From contig JAVBXY010000021.1 in NCBI GenBank assembly GCA_030824275.1, positions 25,719 through 89,718 of the forward strand: a stretch of 64,000 nucleotides of DNA, read 5' to 3'. This document shows positions 28,145-39,306 of the stretch, one piece after another (position 1 is the stretch's first letter; the number at the start of each line of letters is the position of its first letter). A program made the translations under genes and the position numbers. The DNA is from Rhodocyclaceae bacterium (GTDB taxonomy: Bacteria > Pseudomonadota > Gammaproteobacteria > Burkholderiales > Rhodocyclaceae). Below the pieces are notes generated by a model. The model was not told where the DNA came from, ran no database searches, and saw only the letters and a program-made list of their open reading frames with translations.

Positions 28145-28795
28145 TCAGCGCAAGCCGGCGATGTAGTCCGCCACTGCCTTGACTTCGGCATCGGTCATCT
28201 TGAGAGCGACCATGCGCATCATCTTGTTCGGATCGTTGCTGCGGGCACCATCGCGGAATGCCTTCAACTGGGCTTCGGTGTAATCGGCGAACTGGCCACC
28301 GATGCGCGGGTACTGAGCCGGGATGCCGGCGCCGGTGGGGCCGTGGCAGGCTGCACAGGCGGGCAAGCCCTTGGCCTGATCGCCACCGCGATAGAGCTTC
28401 TGGCCGACTTCAATGGTGTCGCGATTCTTCACTGCGTCGCCGGACTGCTTATGGGAGGCGAAGTAGGCGGCGAAATCTCGCATCTGGTCTTCGGTGTAGG
28501 GAGCGATCATGCCGTTCATCACGGCATTGACGCGCTCGGGCTGCTTGCCGTCAGCGCCCTTGAAGTTCTTCATCTGCTTGAACAGGTACTCGGGATGCTG
28601 GCCCGCCAGTTTCGGGTTGGCCGAAATGACGCTGTTGCCGTCGGCGCCATGGCAGGCCGCACAAACGGTTGAGGCGATGGCCTTGCCGCGCGCGGCATCG
28701 CCTTTGGGTGCAGCCTTGGCGGCGTCGGCCGCCATGGCCGTCGAGGTGCTGAACGCAGTTACCGCGCACAGCAGAGCAAGCAGAGAACGCTTCAT
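28145..28795 (-). CDS. Diheme cytochrome c (c4 type)
   Basis: 216 residues with a Sec signal peptide (MKRSLLALLCAVTAFSTSTA) and two heme-binding motifs, CAACH near residue 45 and CAACH near 145, each followed by a distal methionine region (GMIAPYTEDQM and KMMRMVAL). The two-domain layout is that of cytochrome c4, a periplasmic or membrane-attached electron carrier between the bc1 complex and terminal oxidases or reductases. It is divergent from engB with about 100 bp between the starts, an arrangement common in betaproteobacteria. Confidence 0.92.
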   Translation of the reverse strand: MKRSLLALLCAVTAFSTSTAMAADAAKAAPKGDAARGKAIASTVCAACHGADGNSVISANPKLAGQHPEYLFKQMKNFKGADGKQPERVNAVMNGMIAPYTEDQMRDFAAYFASHKQSGDAVKNRDTIEVGQKLYRGGDQAKGLPACAACHGPTGAGIPAQYPRIGGQFADYTEAQLKAFRDGARSNDPNKMMRMVALKMTDAEVKAVADYIAGLR

Positions 28796-28898
28796 GAAAA
28801 ACTCCTTGGAAACTGCGGGATTTGAAAATTGTAAACCTGATATTCTATCCTAGCCCGGCCCGCTTCTGCATGCCGCCCCGCCTCCCCCGCCTCCCGCC

Positions 28899-29597
28899 AT
28901 GTCCCTGTTCCGCCACGCCAGTTTCGAGATTTCCGTCGCCCAGCCCCATGGACTGCCGCCACCGATGGGGAACGAAATCGCCTTCGCCGGCCGTTCCAAC
29001 GCGGGGAAATCCAGCGCCATCAACACCCTGGCCGGACACACCCGCTTGGCCTTCGTCTCCAAGACGCCGGGGCGCACCCAGCTGATCAACCTGTTCCGCC
29101 TGAAAAGCGGCGCGGCGATGGTGGACTTGCCCGGCTATGGCTATGCCGACGTACCGCTGGCTGTGCGCAAGCAATGGCAGGGGCTACTGGAGGATTACCT
29201 GACGCGGCGCTCCAATCTGACCGGCCTGGTGCTGATCATGGATTCGCGTCGGCCGCTGACGGAGCTGGACTGGCAGATGATCGGCTGGTTCGCGCCGACT
29301 GGCCGCCCGATCCATTGTCTACTGACCAAGTCTGACAAGCTGACCCGCCAGGAACAGACCAAGACCCTGCGCGAAACCCGCGCCGCCTTGTCAGAGTACG
29401 GCGACCGGGTCACAGTACAGATGTTTTCCAGCCTGAAGAAGACCGGCATTGAGGAAGTCGAGAAAGTGGTCGGCGGCTGGCTGGGCATCGAACCGGAGCC
29501 GAAAGCGAAGCCCCAAACAAAGCCGAAAGCCGCACCGGCGCAAAAAAAACAAAAGCCCTCGGCCAAAGGGGAGAAAGCCGAGGGCAAAAGGCCTTGA
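28899..29597 (+). CDS. engB: Ribosome biogenesis GTP-binding protein EngB/YsxC
   Basis: 232 residues. A TrmE-Era-EngA-EngB-Septin family GTPase needed for 50S subunit assembly. G1 is GRSNAGKSS near residue 32, G2/G3 KTPGRTQLINLF and DLPGYGYADVP, and G4 LTKSDKL. The last 35 residues are a Lys/Pro/Ala-rich tail (KPQTKPKAAPAQKKQKPSAK) beyond the usual family end. The DNA for that tail contains an inverted repeat that looks like an intrinsic terminator read on the minus strand (29540-29585). Confidence 0.95.
   Translation: MSLFRHASFEISVAQPHGLPPPMGNEIAFAGRSNAGKSSAINTLAGHTRLAFVSKTPGRTQLINLFRLKSGAAMVDLPGYGYADVPLAVRKQWQGLLEDYLTRRSNLTGLVLIMDSRRPLTELDWQMIGWFAPTGRPIHCLLTKSDKLTRQEQTKTLRETRAALSEYGDRVTVQMFSSLKKTGIEEVEKVVGGWLGIEPEPKAKPQTKPKAAPAQKKQKPSAKGEKAEGKRP
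29540..29585 (-). terminator. Minus-strand terminator-like hairpin inside engB tail
   Basis: On the minus strand GCCCTCGGC (29585-29577), 13-base loop, GCCGAGGGC (29563-29555), then TTTTGTTTTTTTT. No minus-strand gene ends here. It would stop antisense transcripts coming through hemB from the slmA direction, or it may be a by-product of Lys codons. Confidence 0.45.
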
Positions 29598-29608
29598 GGT
29601 CGTCAAGG

Positions 29609-29635
29609 CTCCCGCTCAGGGAGGTGAAGCGGGAG
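29609..29635 (+). other. Hairpin in the engB-hemB gap
   Basis: CTCCCGCT (29609-29616) pairs with AGCGGGAG (29628-29635); a second small hairpin GGAACT/AGTTCC lies at about 29676-29696. There is no T run, so it is not a terminator. It may stabilise the hemB leader. Function unknown. Confidence 0.35.
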
Positions 29636-29676
29636 ACGATACGAACAGGGTCCGCACCATCTGTTATCTATGATAG

Positions 29677-30728
<1,052 letters not shown>

Positions 30729-30729
<1 letters not shown>

Positions 30730-30752
30730 AAAGTCGGCGCCGACGACACGGC
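30729..30752 (+). repeat. Dispersed 24-bp repeat on hemB stop codon
   Basis: Two mismatches (positions 13 and 15). Its first A is the last base of the hemB TGA. Confidence 0.82.
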
Positions 30753-30763
30753 ACCGACGGTAT

Positions 30764-31351
30764 TCAGCGCGCCAGCAGCGGCCACTGCGCCGGCCAGCGG
30801 GCCAGCGGATCGTCCTTGAAGCCGCTCTTGACGAAACGCTGCCAGCGACCGGCGGTGTAGCAGACCAGCAGGTCGGCGTGAGCGGCGAAATCGTGATCCG
30901 CCGCCAGCGTACCCTGCGCCGCCGCCACCTTCAGGCACTGCTTGAGGGTGGACTCGATGCGATCCAGCAACTGGTTGATGCGCGCCTGCAAGCGCGGGTT
31001 TTCATGTACCAGCGCATCGCCGGCCAGTACCCGGGTCAGGCCCCGGTTCTTCTGGGCGAAACGCAGCAGCGAAGCGACGATGGCCTCCACCTGCTTGAGG
31101 CCGGACTCCTCGTTGGCTTCGATCTGGCCGATCACCGAGAACATGCCCGTCTCGATGAACTCGATGATGCCCTCGTACATCTGCGCCTTGCTGGCAAAGT
31201 GGCGATAGAGGGCCGCCTCGGAGACGTCGAGCTGCTTGGCCAGCAGGGCCGTGGTGACTTTCACGCCCTCCGGGCGTTCCAGCATTTCGGCGATAGTTTG
31301 CAGGATCAGGAGTTTCTTTTCGCCAACTTTGGCGGCGCGTTCTTCGCTCAT
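30764..31351 (-). CDS. slmA: Nucleoid occlusion factor SlmA (TetR family)
   Basis: 195 residues. The N-terminal TetR-type helix-turn-helix (KVTTALLAKQLDVSEAALYR, then HFASKAQMYEGIIEFIE) matches SlmA, which binds specific DNA sites and blocks FtsZ ring assembly over the nucleoid. The location 10 bp after argB on the same strand agrees with a common betaproteobacterial pair. It is convergent with hemB. Being TetR-like, a plain metabolic repressor is the alternative, but the helix sequence favours SlmA. Confidence 0.87.
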   Translation of the reverse strand: MSEERAAKVGEKKLLILQTIAEMLERPEGVKVTTALLAKQLDVSEAALYRHFASKAQMYEGIIEFIETGMFSVIGQIEANEESGLKQVEAIVASLLRFAQKNRGLTRVLAGDALVHENPRLQARINQLLDRIESTLKQCLKVAAAQGTLAADHDFAAHADLLVCYTAGRWQRFVKSGFKDDPLARWPAQWPLLAR

Positions 31352-31361
31352 GTCGTCCGCC

Positions 31362-32361
<1,000 letters not shown>

Positions 32362-32363
<2 letters not shown>

Positions 32364-32775
32364 ATTGGATCGTCAGTCGCTTCGACTGGGTAGCTGCCTT
32401 CTTCGGCAGGGTCAGTTCCAGCACACCATCGGTGTATTTGGCCACTGCCTGCGACTCATCCACTTCCTGCGCCAACTGGAAACTGCGCGACACCTTGCCG
32501 ACGTAGCGCTCGCTGCGCAACACGCGCTCGCCGTCCTTGACGTCCTTCTCGGCACGTCGTTCGGCACTGATCGCCACCACGGCACCGTCTATTTGGACGT
32601 GAATATTGTCTTTGCTTACACCGGGAATCTCGGCGTGCACCACGTACTGCTTTTCCTGTTCCCGGACATCAATTTTCATTTCCTGGGCTTCGCTGCCAGC
32701 AGGCATATCCACCGGGTGCACCAGAAAGCCACGGAAAAAATCGTCAAAAGGATCGCGACGAACGAGATGATTCAT
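32362..32775 (-). CDS. Small heat shock protein, Hsp20/alpha-crystallin family
   Basis: 137 residues. The alpha-crystallin domain spans about 32-125 (VVHAEIPGVSKDNIHVQIDG, then GVLELTLPKK) and the C-terminal I-x-I-like end is LTIQ. It binds unfolding proteins without ATP. A sigma-32 promoter (32838-32866 on the minus strand) lies upstream, as expected. Its TAA stop shares two A with a dispersed repeat (32340-32363). GGAGGGAG precedes the start. Confidence 0.93.
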
Positions 32776-32837
32776 GACTCCCTCCTGAAGTAGGTTGCTT
32801 AACCGGGTCGGACACCCTGTCCGGTCTTCTGCGCTTC

Positions 32838-32866
32838 AAATAGGGACCGGTCTGGCGGATTTCAAG
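32838..32866 (-). promoter_or_regulatory. Sigma-32 promoter of hsp20
   Basis: Minus strand CTTGAA (32866-32861), 14-base spacer, TCCCTATTT (32846-32838). The same spacing and nearly the same hexamers are found before groES. It lies in the 105-bp gap shared with the divergent ECF sigma gene. Confidence 0.72.
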
Positions 32867-32880
32867 ACTATGATTCACTT

Positions 32881-33444
32881 ATGGATGCCTCCGCCCTCCA
32901 CGGCTCGTTCGCCGCCCTGCGGCCGCGCCTGCTACGCTTTGCTAAACTACAGTTGCGCGACGACGCGGCTGCCGATGACGCAGTGCAGGAGGCGCTGCTG
33001 GCCGCTACCGAGAAAGCGGCACAGTTTCAGGGCGAGGCGGCGGCAGCAACATGGGTCTTTGCCATCCTCAAGAACAAGATCATTGATGAGTTCCGGCGCC
33101 GCAACCGCGAACCGGCAACTGATACCGAATATGAGGAGGCGCTGGATGAGTCCATCGCCGCTCAGTTTGACGGTGTGGATCACTGGATCGATCACCCGGC
33201 AGCATGGTCCGATCCCGGCGCATCGCTTGAGCAAAAGCAGTTCTGGGAAATATTCGAATTGTGCATTTCGGCCTTGCCGGCCAAGACCGGTCGTGTTTTC
33301 GGCATGCGCGAACTGATCGGCCTGGACACGGACGAGATTTGTAAGGAATTGAAGATTTCGTCGTCGAATTGCTGGGTATTGTTGCACCGGGCACGACTTG
33401 GTTTGCGCGATTGCCTGTCCCGGCGCTGGTTTGGAGAATCCTGA
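32881..33444 (+). CDS. ECF RNA polymerase sigma factor
   Basis: 187 residues. Region 2 (LRPRLLRFAKLQLRDDAAAD through FAILKNKIIDEFRRRNR) and region 4 (KTGRVFGMRELIGLDTDEIC through SSSNCWVLLHRARLGLRDCL) of a group 4 sigma factor are present. A zinc-finger anti-sigma factor is encoded in the next, overlapping frame (ATGA-type overlap at 33444). Similar sigma/anti-sigma pairs are found near DUF2282/DUF692 (bufferin) genes, and an ECF-like promoter lies before bufA here, so metal-stress control of the bufferin operon is likely. Confidence 0.9.
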   Translation: MDASALHGSFAALRPRLLRFAKLQLRDDAAADDAVQEALLAATEKAAQFQGEAAAATWVFAILKNKIIDEFRRRNREPATDTEYEEALDESIAAQFDGVDHWIDHPAAWSDPGASLEQKQFWEIFELCISALPAKTGRVFGMRELIGLDTDEICKELKISSSNCWVLLHRARLGLRDCLSRRWFGES

Positions 33445-33668
33445 TGCTGAGTTGCCGGCAGGCCACTGAATTTATCTCGCAGGCACTGGATCGTGCGCTG
33501 ACTATGCGTGAGCACAGCGCCTTGCTGGTGCATCTGGCGATCTGCAAAGGCTGCCGCGCCACCAGCGGGCACATGCAGTTTCTACGCCGGGCCGCGCTGG
33601 CCTGGCGGGGTAAGCACTCGGTTCCGCCCCCGAATGATGAACACTCCCACGGACACGGCAAAGACTGA
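33444..33668 (+). CDS. Anti-sigma factor with zinc-finger (zf-HC2-like)
   Basis: 74 residues. The pattern MLSCRQATEFISQALDR, then REHSALLVHLAICKGCRATS, has the H-x3-C-x2-C arrangement of zinc-binding anti-sigma domains, here without any membrane segment. It would bind and hold the ECF sigma factor encoded just upstream (1-bp overlap). A His-rich end (DEHSHGHGKD) may add metal binding. Short soluble forms of this kind can respond to metal or redox change directly. Confidence 0.8.
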   Translation: MLSCRQATEFISQALDRALTMREHSALLVHLAICKGCRATSGHMQFLRRAALAWRGKHSVPPPNDEHSHGHGKD

Positions 33669-33843
33669 CAGTTTCACGCCAGCAAGGTCCAGTGTGAAGT
33701 GTCCCGGGTGCGGAACAGTCTTTACCTGTGGTGCCGCAACCGGAAGTTGCTGGTGCATGGAACTGCCCGTTCTGCCTCGCCCACTTACTGGTAGTGGATG
33801 CTATTGTCGCGAGTGTTTGCGGCGGGAACTTCCTTCAGCCTGA
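33634..33843 (+). CDS. Cysteine-rich CWC family protein
   Basis: 69 residues. The core VKCPGCGTVFTCGAATGSCW, then C, and CYCRECLRRELP matches the cysteine-rich CWC family, presumably a zinc or copper binding small protein of unknown role. It overlaps the end of the anti-sigma gene by 35 bp. Two adjacent ATG (33634 and 33637) are possible starts. A second, frameshifted relative lies at 40651-40889, on the other side of the bufferin operon. Confidence 0.7.
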   Translation: MMNTPTDTAKTDSFTPARSSVKCPGCGTVFTCGAATGSCWCMELPVLPRPLTGSGCYCRECLRRELPSA

Positions 33844-33847
33844 AAGC

Positions 33848-34204
33848 CTATTTTTGGGCCAAGGCGAAGCCGGCGTTGCCTGATGCCACCACCGAAACAA
33901 AGATCAAAGCTACCGAACCGGTATTCAAGGCACCATGAACCTGTCCGGGCCTTGCAATCGCGATGTCGCCCGCCTTGATGTGAGCAACGACACCATCCCC
34001 TTGATAGTAGTCGGCCTCGCCCGAAATCACAGTCCAGGTGTCCTGGCCGTGCGGATGAACATGCGCGGCGATTTCCTGACCAGGATGCGCATGCCAGACC
34101 ACGACGGCAGACTCACTGGTTTCCAGAACTACCGAGCGAACTGGCTCGCCGCCAGAGGGCCGGACATGGTTTTCCACATGGAATATTCGTGAGTCATTTT
34201 GCAT
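33848..34204 (-). CDS. Cupin domain protein
   Basis: 118 residues forming one cupin barrel: the metal-binding motif HAHPGQEIAAHVHPHGQDTW and the second motif PGQVHGALNTG. Function is unassigned; many such proteins are sensors or small dioxygenase-like proteins. I use the ATG at 34204; an upstream ATG (34249) is less likely. It is convergent with the CWC gene (4 bp between the stops) and lies after the EAL gene on the same strand, with 90 bp between. Confidence 0.8.
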   Translation of the reverse strand: MQNDSRIFHVENHVRPSGGEPVRSVVLETSESAVVVWHAHPGQEIAAHVHPHGQDTWTVISGEADYYQGDGVVAHIKAGDIAIARPGQVHGALNTGSVALIFVSVVASGNAGFALAQK

Positions 34205-34294
34205 GATCGCTCCAGTACCGAAATGATTCAGGCACTGACCACGGAACACCTTGCCACCAGATCGTTTGCCTGCGTCGTGAAGTTCAATGCCTGG

Positions 34295-36367
34295 TCAGGC
34301 AGGCAGATTGTGCTGCATTACCCAGTTCCGAAAATCAACTTCCGGCATCGGTTTGGCGATGCCATAGCCCTGCACCAGATCGCAGCGCGCGGTTCGCAGC
34401 CAGTCGATTTCCGCGTCGGTCTCGGCACCCTCGGCGACAATCGACAGGCCCAGTTCGCGGCACAGCAGTATCGTCGAGCGCACGATGGCCGCGCTGCGCG
34501 GGGCATTATCGACGTCGGTCACAAATTCGCGATCAATCTTCAGTTCATGTACCGGCAGCGATTTCACATAGGCCAGCGAAGCCTGCCCGCTGCCATAATC
34601 GTCAATCGAAAGCTTGAAGCCAAAGTCCGCCAGTTCGTGCAAATGGCGAAGCGCCAGCTCGGGCTCATCCATCAACGCACTTTCGGTGATTTCGAAGCAG
34701 ATCAGGCCGGGCGGGAGTTGTGCAGCAGTAACCAGCGCCTTGGCGTCTTCGATCAGTGCATGGCCAAGGAGATCGCGGGTCGATAGGTTCACAGACGCGA
34801 CAATGTGCTTTCCCTCGCTGCGCCAGGCGCAGGCATGGCTGACTACCTTGCGCAGAAGCCACGGGGTAATTTCGCGGATGAAGCCCGTCTGCTCGGCAAA
34901 GGGAATGAAGCGGCCGGGCGGGATCAAGCCACGTTCCGGATGTTGCCAGCGGATCAGGGCTTCGGCAGCGGTCACCTTGTCACTGGCGAGTTCCATCTTC
35001 GGTTGGTAGAAGACGACGAACTCATCCCGGGACAAGGCACCGCGCATTTCGCCGATCAACGATAGCTGTTCGCGCGATGGCTCGCCTTCCTCGCCCGAAC
35101 AGAACGCAATCCCGCCCTGTTGCCGTTTGGCCAGAATGCGGGCTGCATTGGCACGGCGCAACAGGGCGATGATGTCGGTACCCCCCGAGGGGAAAACAAC
35201 GATACCGGCGGTACCTTCGACATCCAGCCGTTGCCCTTGTGCCTCCATCGGGGCGCGCAGTGCCTCAAGCACATGCTGCAGTTGCAATTGCGCAGCATCG
35301 GCATCAGCCCCCGGCAGCAGAATCGCAAACTGGTCCGCCCACAGGCGCGCGACTGTAGCCCCCGTTCCTGCGGATGAAACAAGACGGCGGCCGACCTCCT
35401 GCAACAGGCAATCGCCAGTCGCATGGCCAAGCACTCCGTTGATGACAGCAAAACGGTCGATATCGAGAAATGCGACCGCACCTTGACTGCCGGGTGGCAG
35501 TTGTTCAAACACATCAATCAGCCGCGTCCGGTTCGGCAGTCCGGTGAGGGCGTCGGCATACGCCAGATGAAGGATGCGTTCTTCGCGGCTGGCGATGCTG
35601 TCACGCATTACCGTCAGCGATCCGAGAAGGGCGCCGATTTCGTCACCCTTGCCCTGCGGCACTTCTTTCTTATAGTCGCCGGCAGCAATCGCCTCGGCGA
35701 CGTGGACCGCTTCATTCACCGGTCGCACGATGCTGCGCGCAATGACCCAGGCCAGCCCGGCACCCGTGACGAGCGCAATGGCCGCCAGCAGGATCACGAC
35801 ACGACGGGCCTGCTCGGTAGCTTCACCGAGATGCTGCACGTCAGCCTGGGTAACCTCCTGCTGTATCGAAACCAGCTCACGGGTTGCCGTCAGCAGCTCA
35901 GCCAGAGCAACGCCGGTCTTGGACGTGAAGTGCTCACGCGCCGCCGGCAGACTTTCTCCTTCAATCAATTCCACCGTGGCCTGAAATGTGTCGCCATAGT
36001 TGGCACTGAGTTGCAGCACACGAGCCACCCGTTCGCTGCCGCCTCCCATTTTTGCACCGCGCATGAGCGCTTCCACCGCGCCGTTGAAATCGGCGAAGTC
36101 AGCATCCATCTCCGCATAGATCGGCACGCGCTGATCACGCCCCGGCGTCTGCAGCAAACGCAGCAAGCAGATCGCAGCGGCCTGCGCGCGCTGGTTGGCA
36201 CGCTGCACCAGAAACACCAGCCGCACATCATTGTCGATCAGGATGCCGGTCTTTTCAGTCAATGACTGAAAGCGTTGCAAGGACACGGCAGCAACAGCAA
36301 GCAGCAGGCACAGCAGGGCTGTGAACGAGAGGATCAGGCGGATACGGATGGACAATGAACTGAACAT
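34295..36367 (-). CDS. GGDEF-EAL protein with periplasmic four-helix sensor: c-di-GMP phosphodiesterase
   Basis: 690 residues. A membrane helix (about 10-30), a periplasmic four-helix domain, a second helix near 195-215, HAMP, then a degenerate GGDEF domain (WADQF replaces GGDEF, so no cyclase activity expected) and an EAL domain. EAL catalytic residues look intact: EALIRW, NLSTRDL, FEITES, DDYGSG, KIDREFV, VAEGAET and VQGYG. It should hydrolyse c-di-GMP. Its sensor domain resembles that of the upstream chemoreceptor (DQRVPIYAEMDADF here, [14 protein letters not shown] there). It is the sixth gene of the bufferin operon, 35 bp after the chemoreceptor. Confidence 0.9.
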   Translation of the reverse strand: MFSSLSIRIRLILSFTALLCLLLAVAAVSLQRFQSLTEKTGILIDNDVRLVFLVQRANQRAQAAAICLLRLLQTPGRDQRVPIYAEMDADFADFNGAVEALMRGAKMGGGSERVARVLQLSANYGDTFQATVELIEGESLPAAREHFTSKTGVALAELLTATRELVSIQQEVTQADVQHLGEATEQARRVVILLAAIALVTGAGLAWVIARSIVRPVNEAVHVAEAIAAGDYKKEVPQGKGDEIGALLGSLTVMRDSIASREERILHLAYADALTGLPNRTRLIDVFEQLPPGSQGAVAFLDIDRFAVINGVLGHATGDCLLQEVGRRLVSSAGTGATVARLWADQFAILLPGADADAAQLQLQHVLEALRAPMEAQGQRLDVEGTAGIVVFPSGGTDIIALLRRANAARILAKRQQGGIAFCSGEEGEPSREQLSLIGEMRGALSRDEFVVFYQPKMELASDKVTAAEALIRWQHPERGLIPPGRFIPFAEQTGFIREITPWLLRKVVSHACAWRSEGKHIVASVNLSTRDLLGHALIEDAKALVTAAQLPPGLICFEITESALMDEPELALRHLHELADFGFKLSIDDYGSGQASLAYVKSLPVHELKIDREFVTDVDNAPRSAAIVRSTILLCRELGLSIVAEGAETDAEIDWLRTARCDLVQGYGIAKPMPEVDFRNWVMQHNLPA

Positions 36368-36402
36368 GACACGATCCCGTTTAATGGATGCTCAGCCTGA
36401 GC

Positions 36403-38004
36403 TTAGAGACGGAAGGCATTGACGGAGGTTTTGAGACTGGCCGACATGGCCACCAGATCGCTGGTGATGACCGCCACCGACTCTGCGGCAGAACTGTTGG
36501 TGGCCGCCATGGCAACGATCTTCCCGATATTGCCGGCGATGGCTTCGCTTTCACGGGCCTGGGCCTGGGCCACATGGGACAAGCCCTCCAGGCTTTCAAG
36601 CGATGCCTGTGCGCCATCGCGCAACTCTCCCAACGGCGCCACAATGGCACGGATAGTCTCCATGCCATGCTCCATGCCGGTACGTCCGGCATGGATGTCG
36701 CGGGTCGCAATGGCGGTCTGATTGTTGATGGCCGCAATCACTTTGGTGATTTCATTCGTTGCCTCTGCAGTTCGGTTCGCCAACTTTCTGACCTCATCGG
36801 CAACTACCGCGAAACCGCGACCGGACTCACCTGCGCGCGCCGCCTCGATGGACGCGTTCAGCGCCAGAAGATTGGTCTGGTCGGCAATTTCCTTGATGAC
36901 GCCCACTGTAACGGCGACTTCCTTTGCGCTCTGGTCGAGCTGCGCCACCGATTCGGCAGAATCCGAAACCGCCAGCGCAATACGTGCAATCTCGTCCGCC
37001 GCGACCACAATGGCCTGCGCTCCTTTCTGCGCCATGTCTCGTGCCGACTCGGCGCGTACGCGCGTGGCTTGAGCACCGGCGGCCATTTCGACCATTCCGG
37101 CAGAAAGTGCGCCAACCGAATGCTGGATCTGGTCCGCCAGTTCCTGCTGCGTAACCGATCCCGATTTGACATCACCAGAAGGCCCGGTGAGCAGGCCAGC
37201 TGTGACCCCGACCTGGGTCGCACTTTGCTGGATGCCGGCAATTACTTCACGCAAGCGATTGCGCATGTGTCCCATGCTGTTCAATAGCTGCCCGACCTCA
37301 TCCGCCGCACCTGCCGTTACTTCGCGAGTGAGGTCGCCGCCTGCTATCTGTCCGGCGGACGTTACTGCAGTTGCCAACGGGCGCGAAATTCCCCGGGTCA
37401 TGACCACAGCCATCAGTACCCCTGCCAAAAGGGCACCAAAGCCGAGAAAAAGGACCATCAGTTTCGATTGCGTTGCGATTTCCATAGCCTGTGCCTGCCG
37501 TGCCGTCATGGAGGCCTGTTGTTGCTGTGCGTGCAAGGAGGTTTCGGCCAGCAGCCGCTTGAGTGCCTCACGCGTTCCGCCAGCCATGCGGCGGATCGCC
37601 GATTGCCTGTCGCCACCTTCGAGTTCCTCGACGGTACGGGTGAATTCGGCGTCGTAGGCACGACGCAAATTCACCAGCGAAGCCAGCTCATTTTTGTTTG
37701 CCAGGAGGGGCTGGAGCTTGGCAATTGTTGCGTCGATGGCTTGCGTGTGCGCGTCGATTTCCTTGTATACCGCCACCCGCTGTTCACGATCATCCAGAAT
37801 GAAAAGCAACAGCAGGCGACCGGCGGCGCTTTCGGCGTGAAGGTTTATTTCATCGGCAAGCAAAGCACGCGCCGCGTCGCCAGCAACCACCTGGTGCGTG
37901 GCCTGTGACAAGTGATCCAGTCGATTGACCGCAACCCACAAAACGGCAGCGAGAAATGCCAGCACCAGTGCGTAACTCAGACTCAGGCGGCGACCGATTT
38001 TCAT
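36403..38004 (-). CDS. Methyl-accepting chemotaxis protein
   Basis: 533 residues. A membrane helix (about 11-30), a periplasmic four-helix-bundle ligand domain (about 31-180), a second helix (about 183-207), HAMP, and a signalling hairpin whose tip is [20 protein letters not shown] and [13 protein letters not shown]. No C-terminal CheR pentapeptide is seen. The start overlaps the doxX stop (ATGA), so translation is coupled to the bufferin operon. It should send signals to CheA. The ligand is unknown; because of the operon, a metal or metal-caused stress is a fair guess. Confidence 0.93.
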   Translation of the reverse strand: MKIGRRLSLSYALVLAFLAAVLWVAVNRLDHLSQATHQVVAGDAARALLADEINLHAESAAGRLLLLFILDDREQRVAVYKEIDAHTQAIDATIAKLQPLLANKNELASLVNLRRAYDAEFTRTVEELEGGDRQSAIRRMAGGTREALKRLLAETSLHAQQQQASMTARQAQAMEIATQSKLMVLFLGFGALLAGVLMAVVMTRGISRPLATAVTSAGQIAGGDLTREVTAGAADEVGQLLNSMGHMRNRLREVIAGIQQSATQVGVTAGLLTGPSGDVKSGSVTQQELADQIQHSVGALSAGMVEMAAGAQATRVRAESARDMAQKGAQAIVVAADEIARIALAVSDSAESVAQLDQSAKEVAVTVGVIKEIADQTNLLALNASIEAARAGESGRGFAVVADEVRKLANRTAEATNEITKVIAAINNQTAIATRDIHAGRTGMEHGMETIRAIVAPLGELRDGAQASLESLEGLSHVAQAQARESEAIAGNIGKIVAMAATNSSAAESVAVITSDLVAMSASLKTSVNAFRL

Positions 38005-38525
38005 GTGTACTCACTCATGGTAGTTTCTGCGACCCGGCGTTTGATCAATTCGTCAATGGAAACAGCGCCAGGGCCGCGCGCCACCAGAAACAACAGCACC
38101 GCTGCCCAAACGCCGTGCGTCGGGTAAGCGTCCGGATACACCAGCAGCTGAATCGTGGCCGTCATGCCGAGCAAAGCCATCGCCGAAAACCGAGTGGCCA
38201 GACCGATCAGGATCAGCAAGGCGAAAAAATGCTCGGAAAAAGCCGCCGCTGGCGCGGCCAACTCGGGCGGCAAGAGCGGCAAGCGGTATTCGTCGCGGAA
38301 AAGCGCCACGACCGAATCCGAAAGCGCCGGCAGACCGAGATGAAAGTGGCCTTCCACAATATCAACTTCGAAGCCCTGAATCTTGGTCTGGCCGGACTTC
38401 CAGAAAATCGCCGCGATTGAAAAGCGCCCTGCCAACGCAATCAGGGAATCGGGAATGCGGGACAACATGGCCGTCACAGTCTGCACATGGCCAATGGCCG
38501 CATCGAGCAAAGTGATGTTAGTCAT
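38001..38525 (-). CDS. DoxX family membrane protein of bufferin operon
   Basis: 174 residues with four membrane helices. The segments [39 protein letters not shown] and [10 protein letters not shown] fit the DoxX family. DoxX-like proteins are regular companions of DUF2282-DUF692-DUF2063 operons; proposed roles include quinone- or thiol-linked redox steps in the membrane, unproven. It overlaps bufC by 8 bp and the chemoreceptor gene by 4 bp. Confidence 0.87.
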   Translation of the reverse strand: MTNITLLDAAIGHVQTVTAMLSRIPDSLIALAGRFSIAAIFWKSGQTKIQGFEVDIVEGHFHLGLPALSDSVVALFRDEYRLPLLPPELAAPAAAFSEHFFALLILIGLATRFSAMALLGMTATIQLLVYPDAYPTHGVWAAVLLFLVARGPGAVSIDELIKRRVAETTMSEYT

Positions 38526-39306
38526 TGAGCATGCTTTCGGGAAAGTTGATTGCGATCATGGCCTCGCCACGCAGCAACAAGGCCAGTGCGGCGGGAATAT
38601 CAAAGGCAGGGTCCGTCGCCTGGGCCCGGCCGGCAGCCGAGGCCAAGGCCATATCTGCAGCAAGCGACGTGACGAAAACGGAGGTGGCGGCATCGATGGA
38701 GAACATTGTTACGTCAAGACCCACACGGCTGATCAGCACCGCTTCCGCTCGCATGGCATCGACCCCGCCAAGGGCAGCACTGACATCATCTGACTGATGG
38801 GCAAGCCAAAGCGAAGCGATGGCAAACGGAGATGGCATCACCGCGACCGAGGGATGCAGCGCAATGCGCGCGCCGGGCAATGCATCAGCATTCGCCAACA
38901 CATGCGCGAGATCAGCAGATTTGAGTGGCACGGCATCGGCCGCATGAAATGCCTGCACCCGCAACAATTCCAGACGGGCGACGTCAGCCAGATAGGGCAC
39001 TCCCGCAGCAGGCTCAAAGGTCCGGATGAACGCGTCGAAGCCCTTACCGTAGTGCGCCATGACAGGCGACACCGGGAGGTTGGCGCACACGAATATCCCA
39101 GCCATGGCGCGGAAAAACCTGGTGCCGACCAGTGCCTCGGCCACCGGGCAGCTGTCGGCCAGCGCATCTATCAGCGACACCATCACATTGTTGCGATAGA
39201 CATCGAAGCGACGGCCGGGGTCCGAGCCATTCCACGTCATCAATCCGGGCGGACACCGGCTTCCGGGCGTGAGCAGACTGGCTGCGAACCTGGCCTGCGG
39301 GCTCAT
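38518..39306 (-). CDS. bufC: BufC-type DUF2063 putative DNA-binding/RiPP-recognition protein
   Basis: 262 residues. The N-terminal DUF2063 domain (about 1-95) has the typical start [32 protein letters not shown] and [13 protein letters not shown]. In bufferin systems this partner is thought to present the precursor peptide to the DUF692 enzyme. The start overlaps the bufB stop (ATGA). The C-terminal half ([20 protein letters not shown] onward) is the usual family extension. Confidence 0.87.
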   Translation of the reverse strand: MSPQARFAASLLTPGSRCPPGLMTWNGSDPGRRFDVYRNNVMVSLIDALADSCPVAEALVGTRFFRAMAGIFVCANLPVSPVMAHYGKGFDAFIRTFEPAAGVPYLADVARLELLRVQAFHAADAVPLKSADLAHVLANADALPGARIALHPSVAVMPSPFAIASLWLAHQSDDVSAALGGVDAMRAEAVLISRVGLDVTMFSIDAATSVFVTSLAADMALASAAGRAQATDPAFDIPAALALLLRGEAMIAINFPESMLND

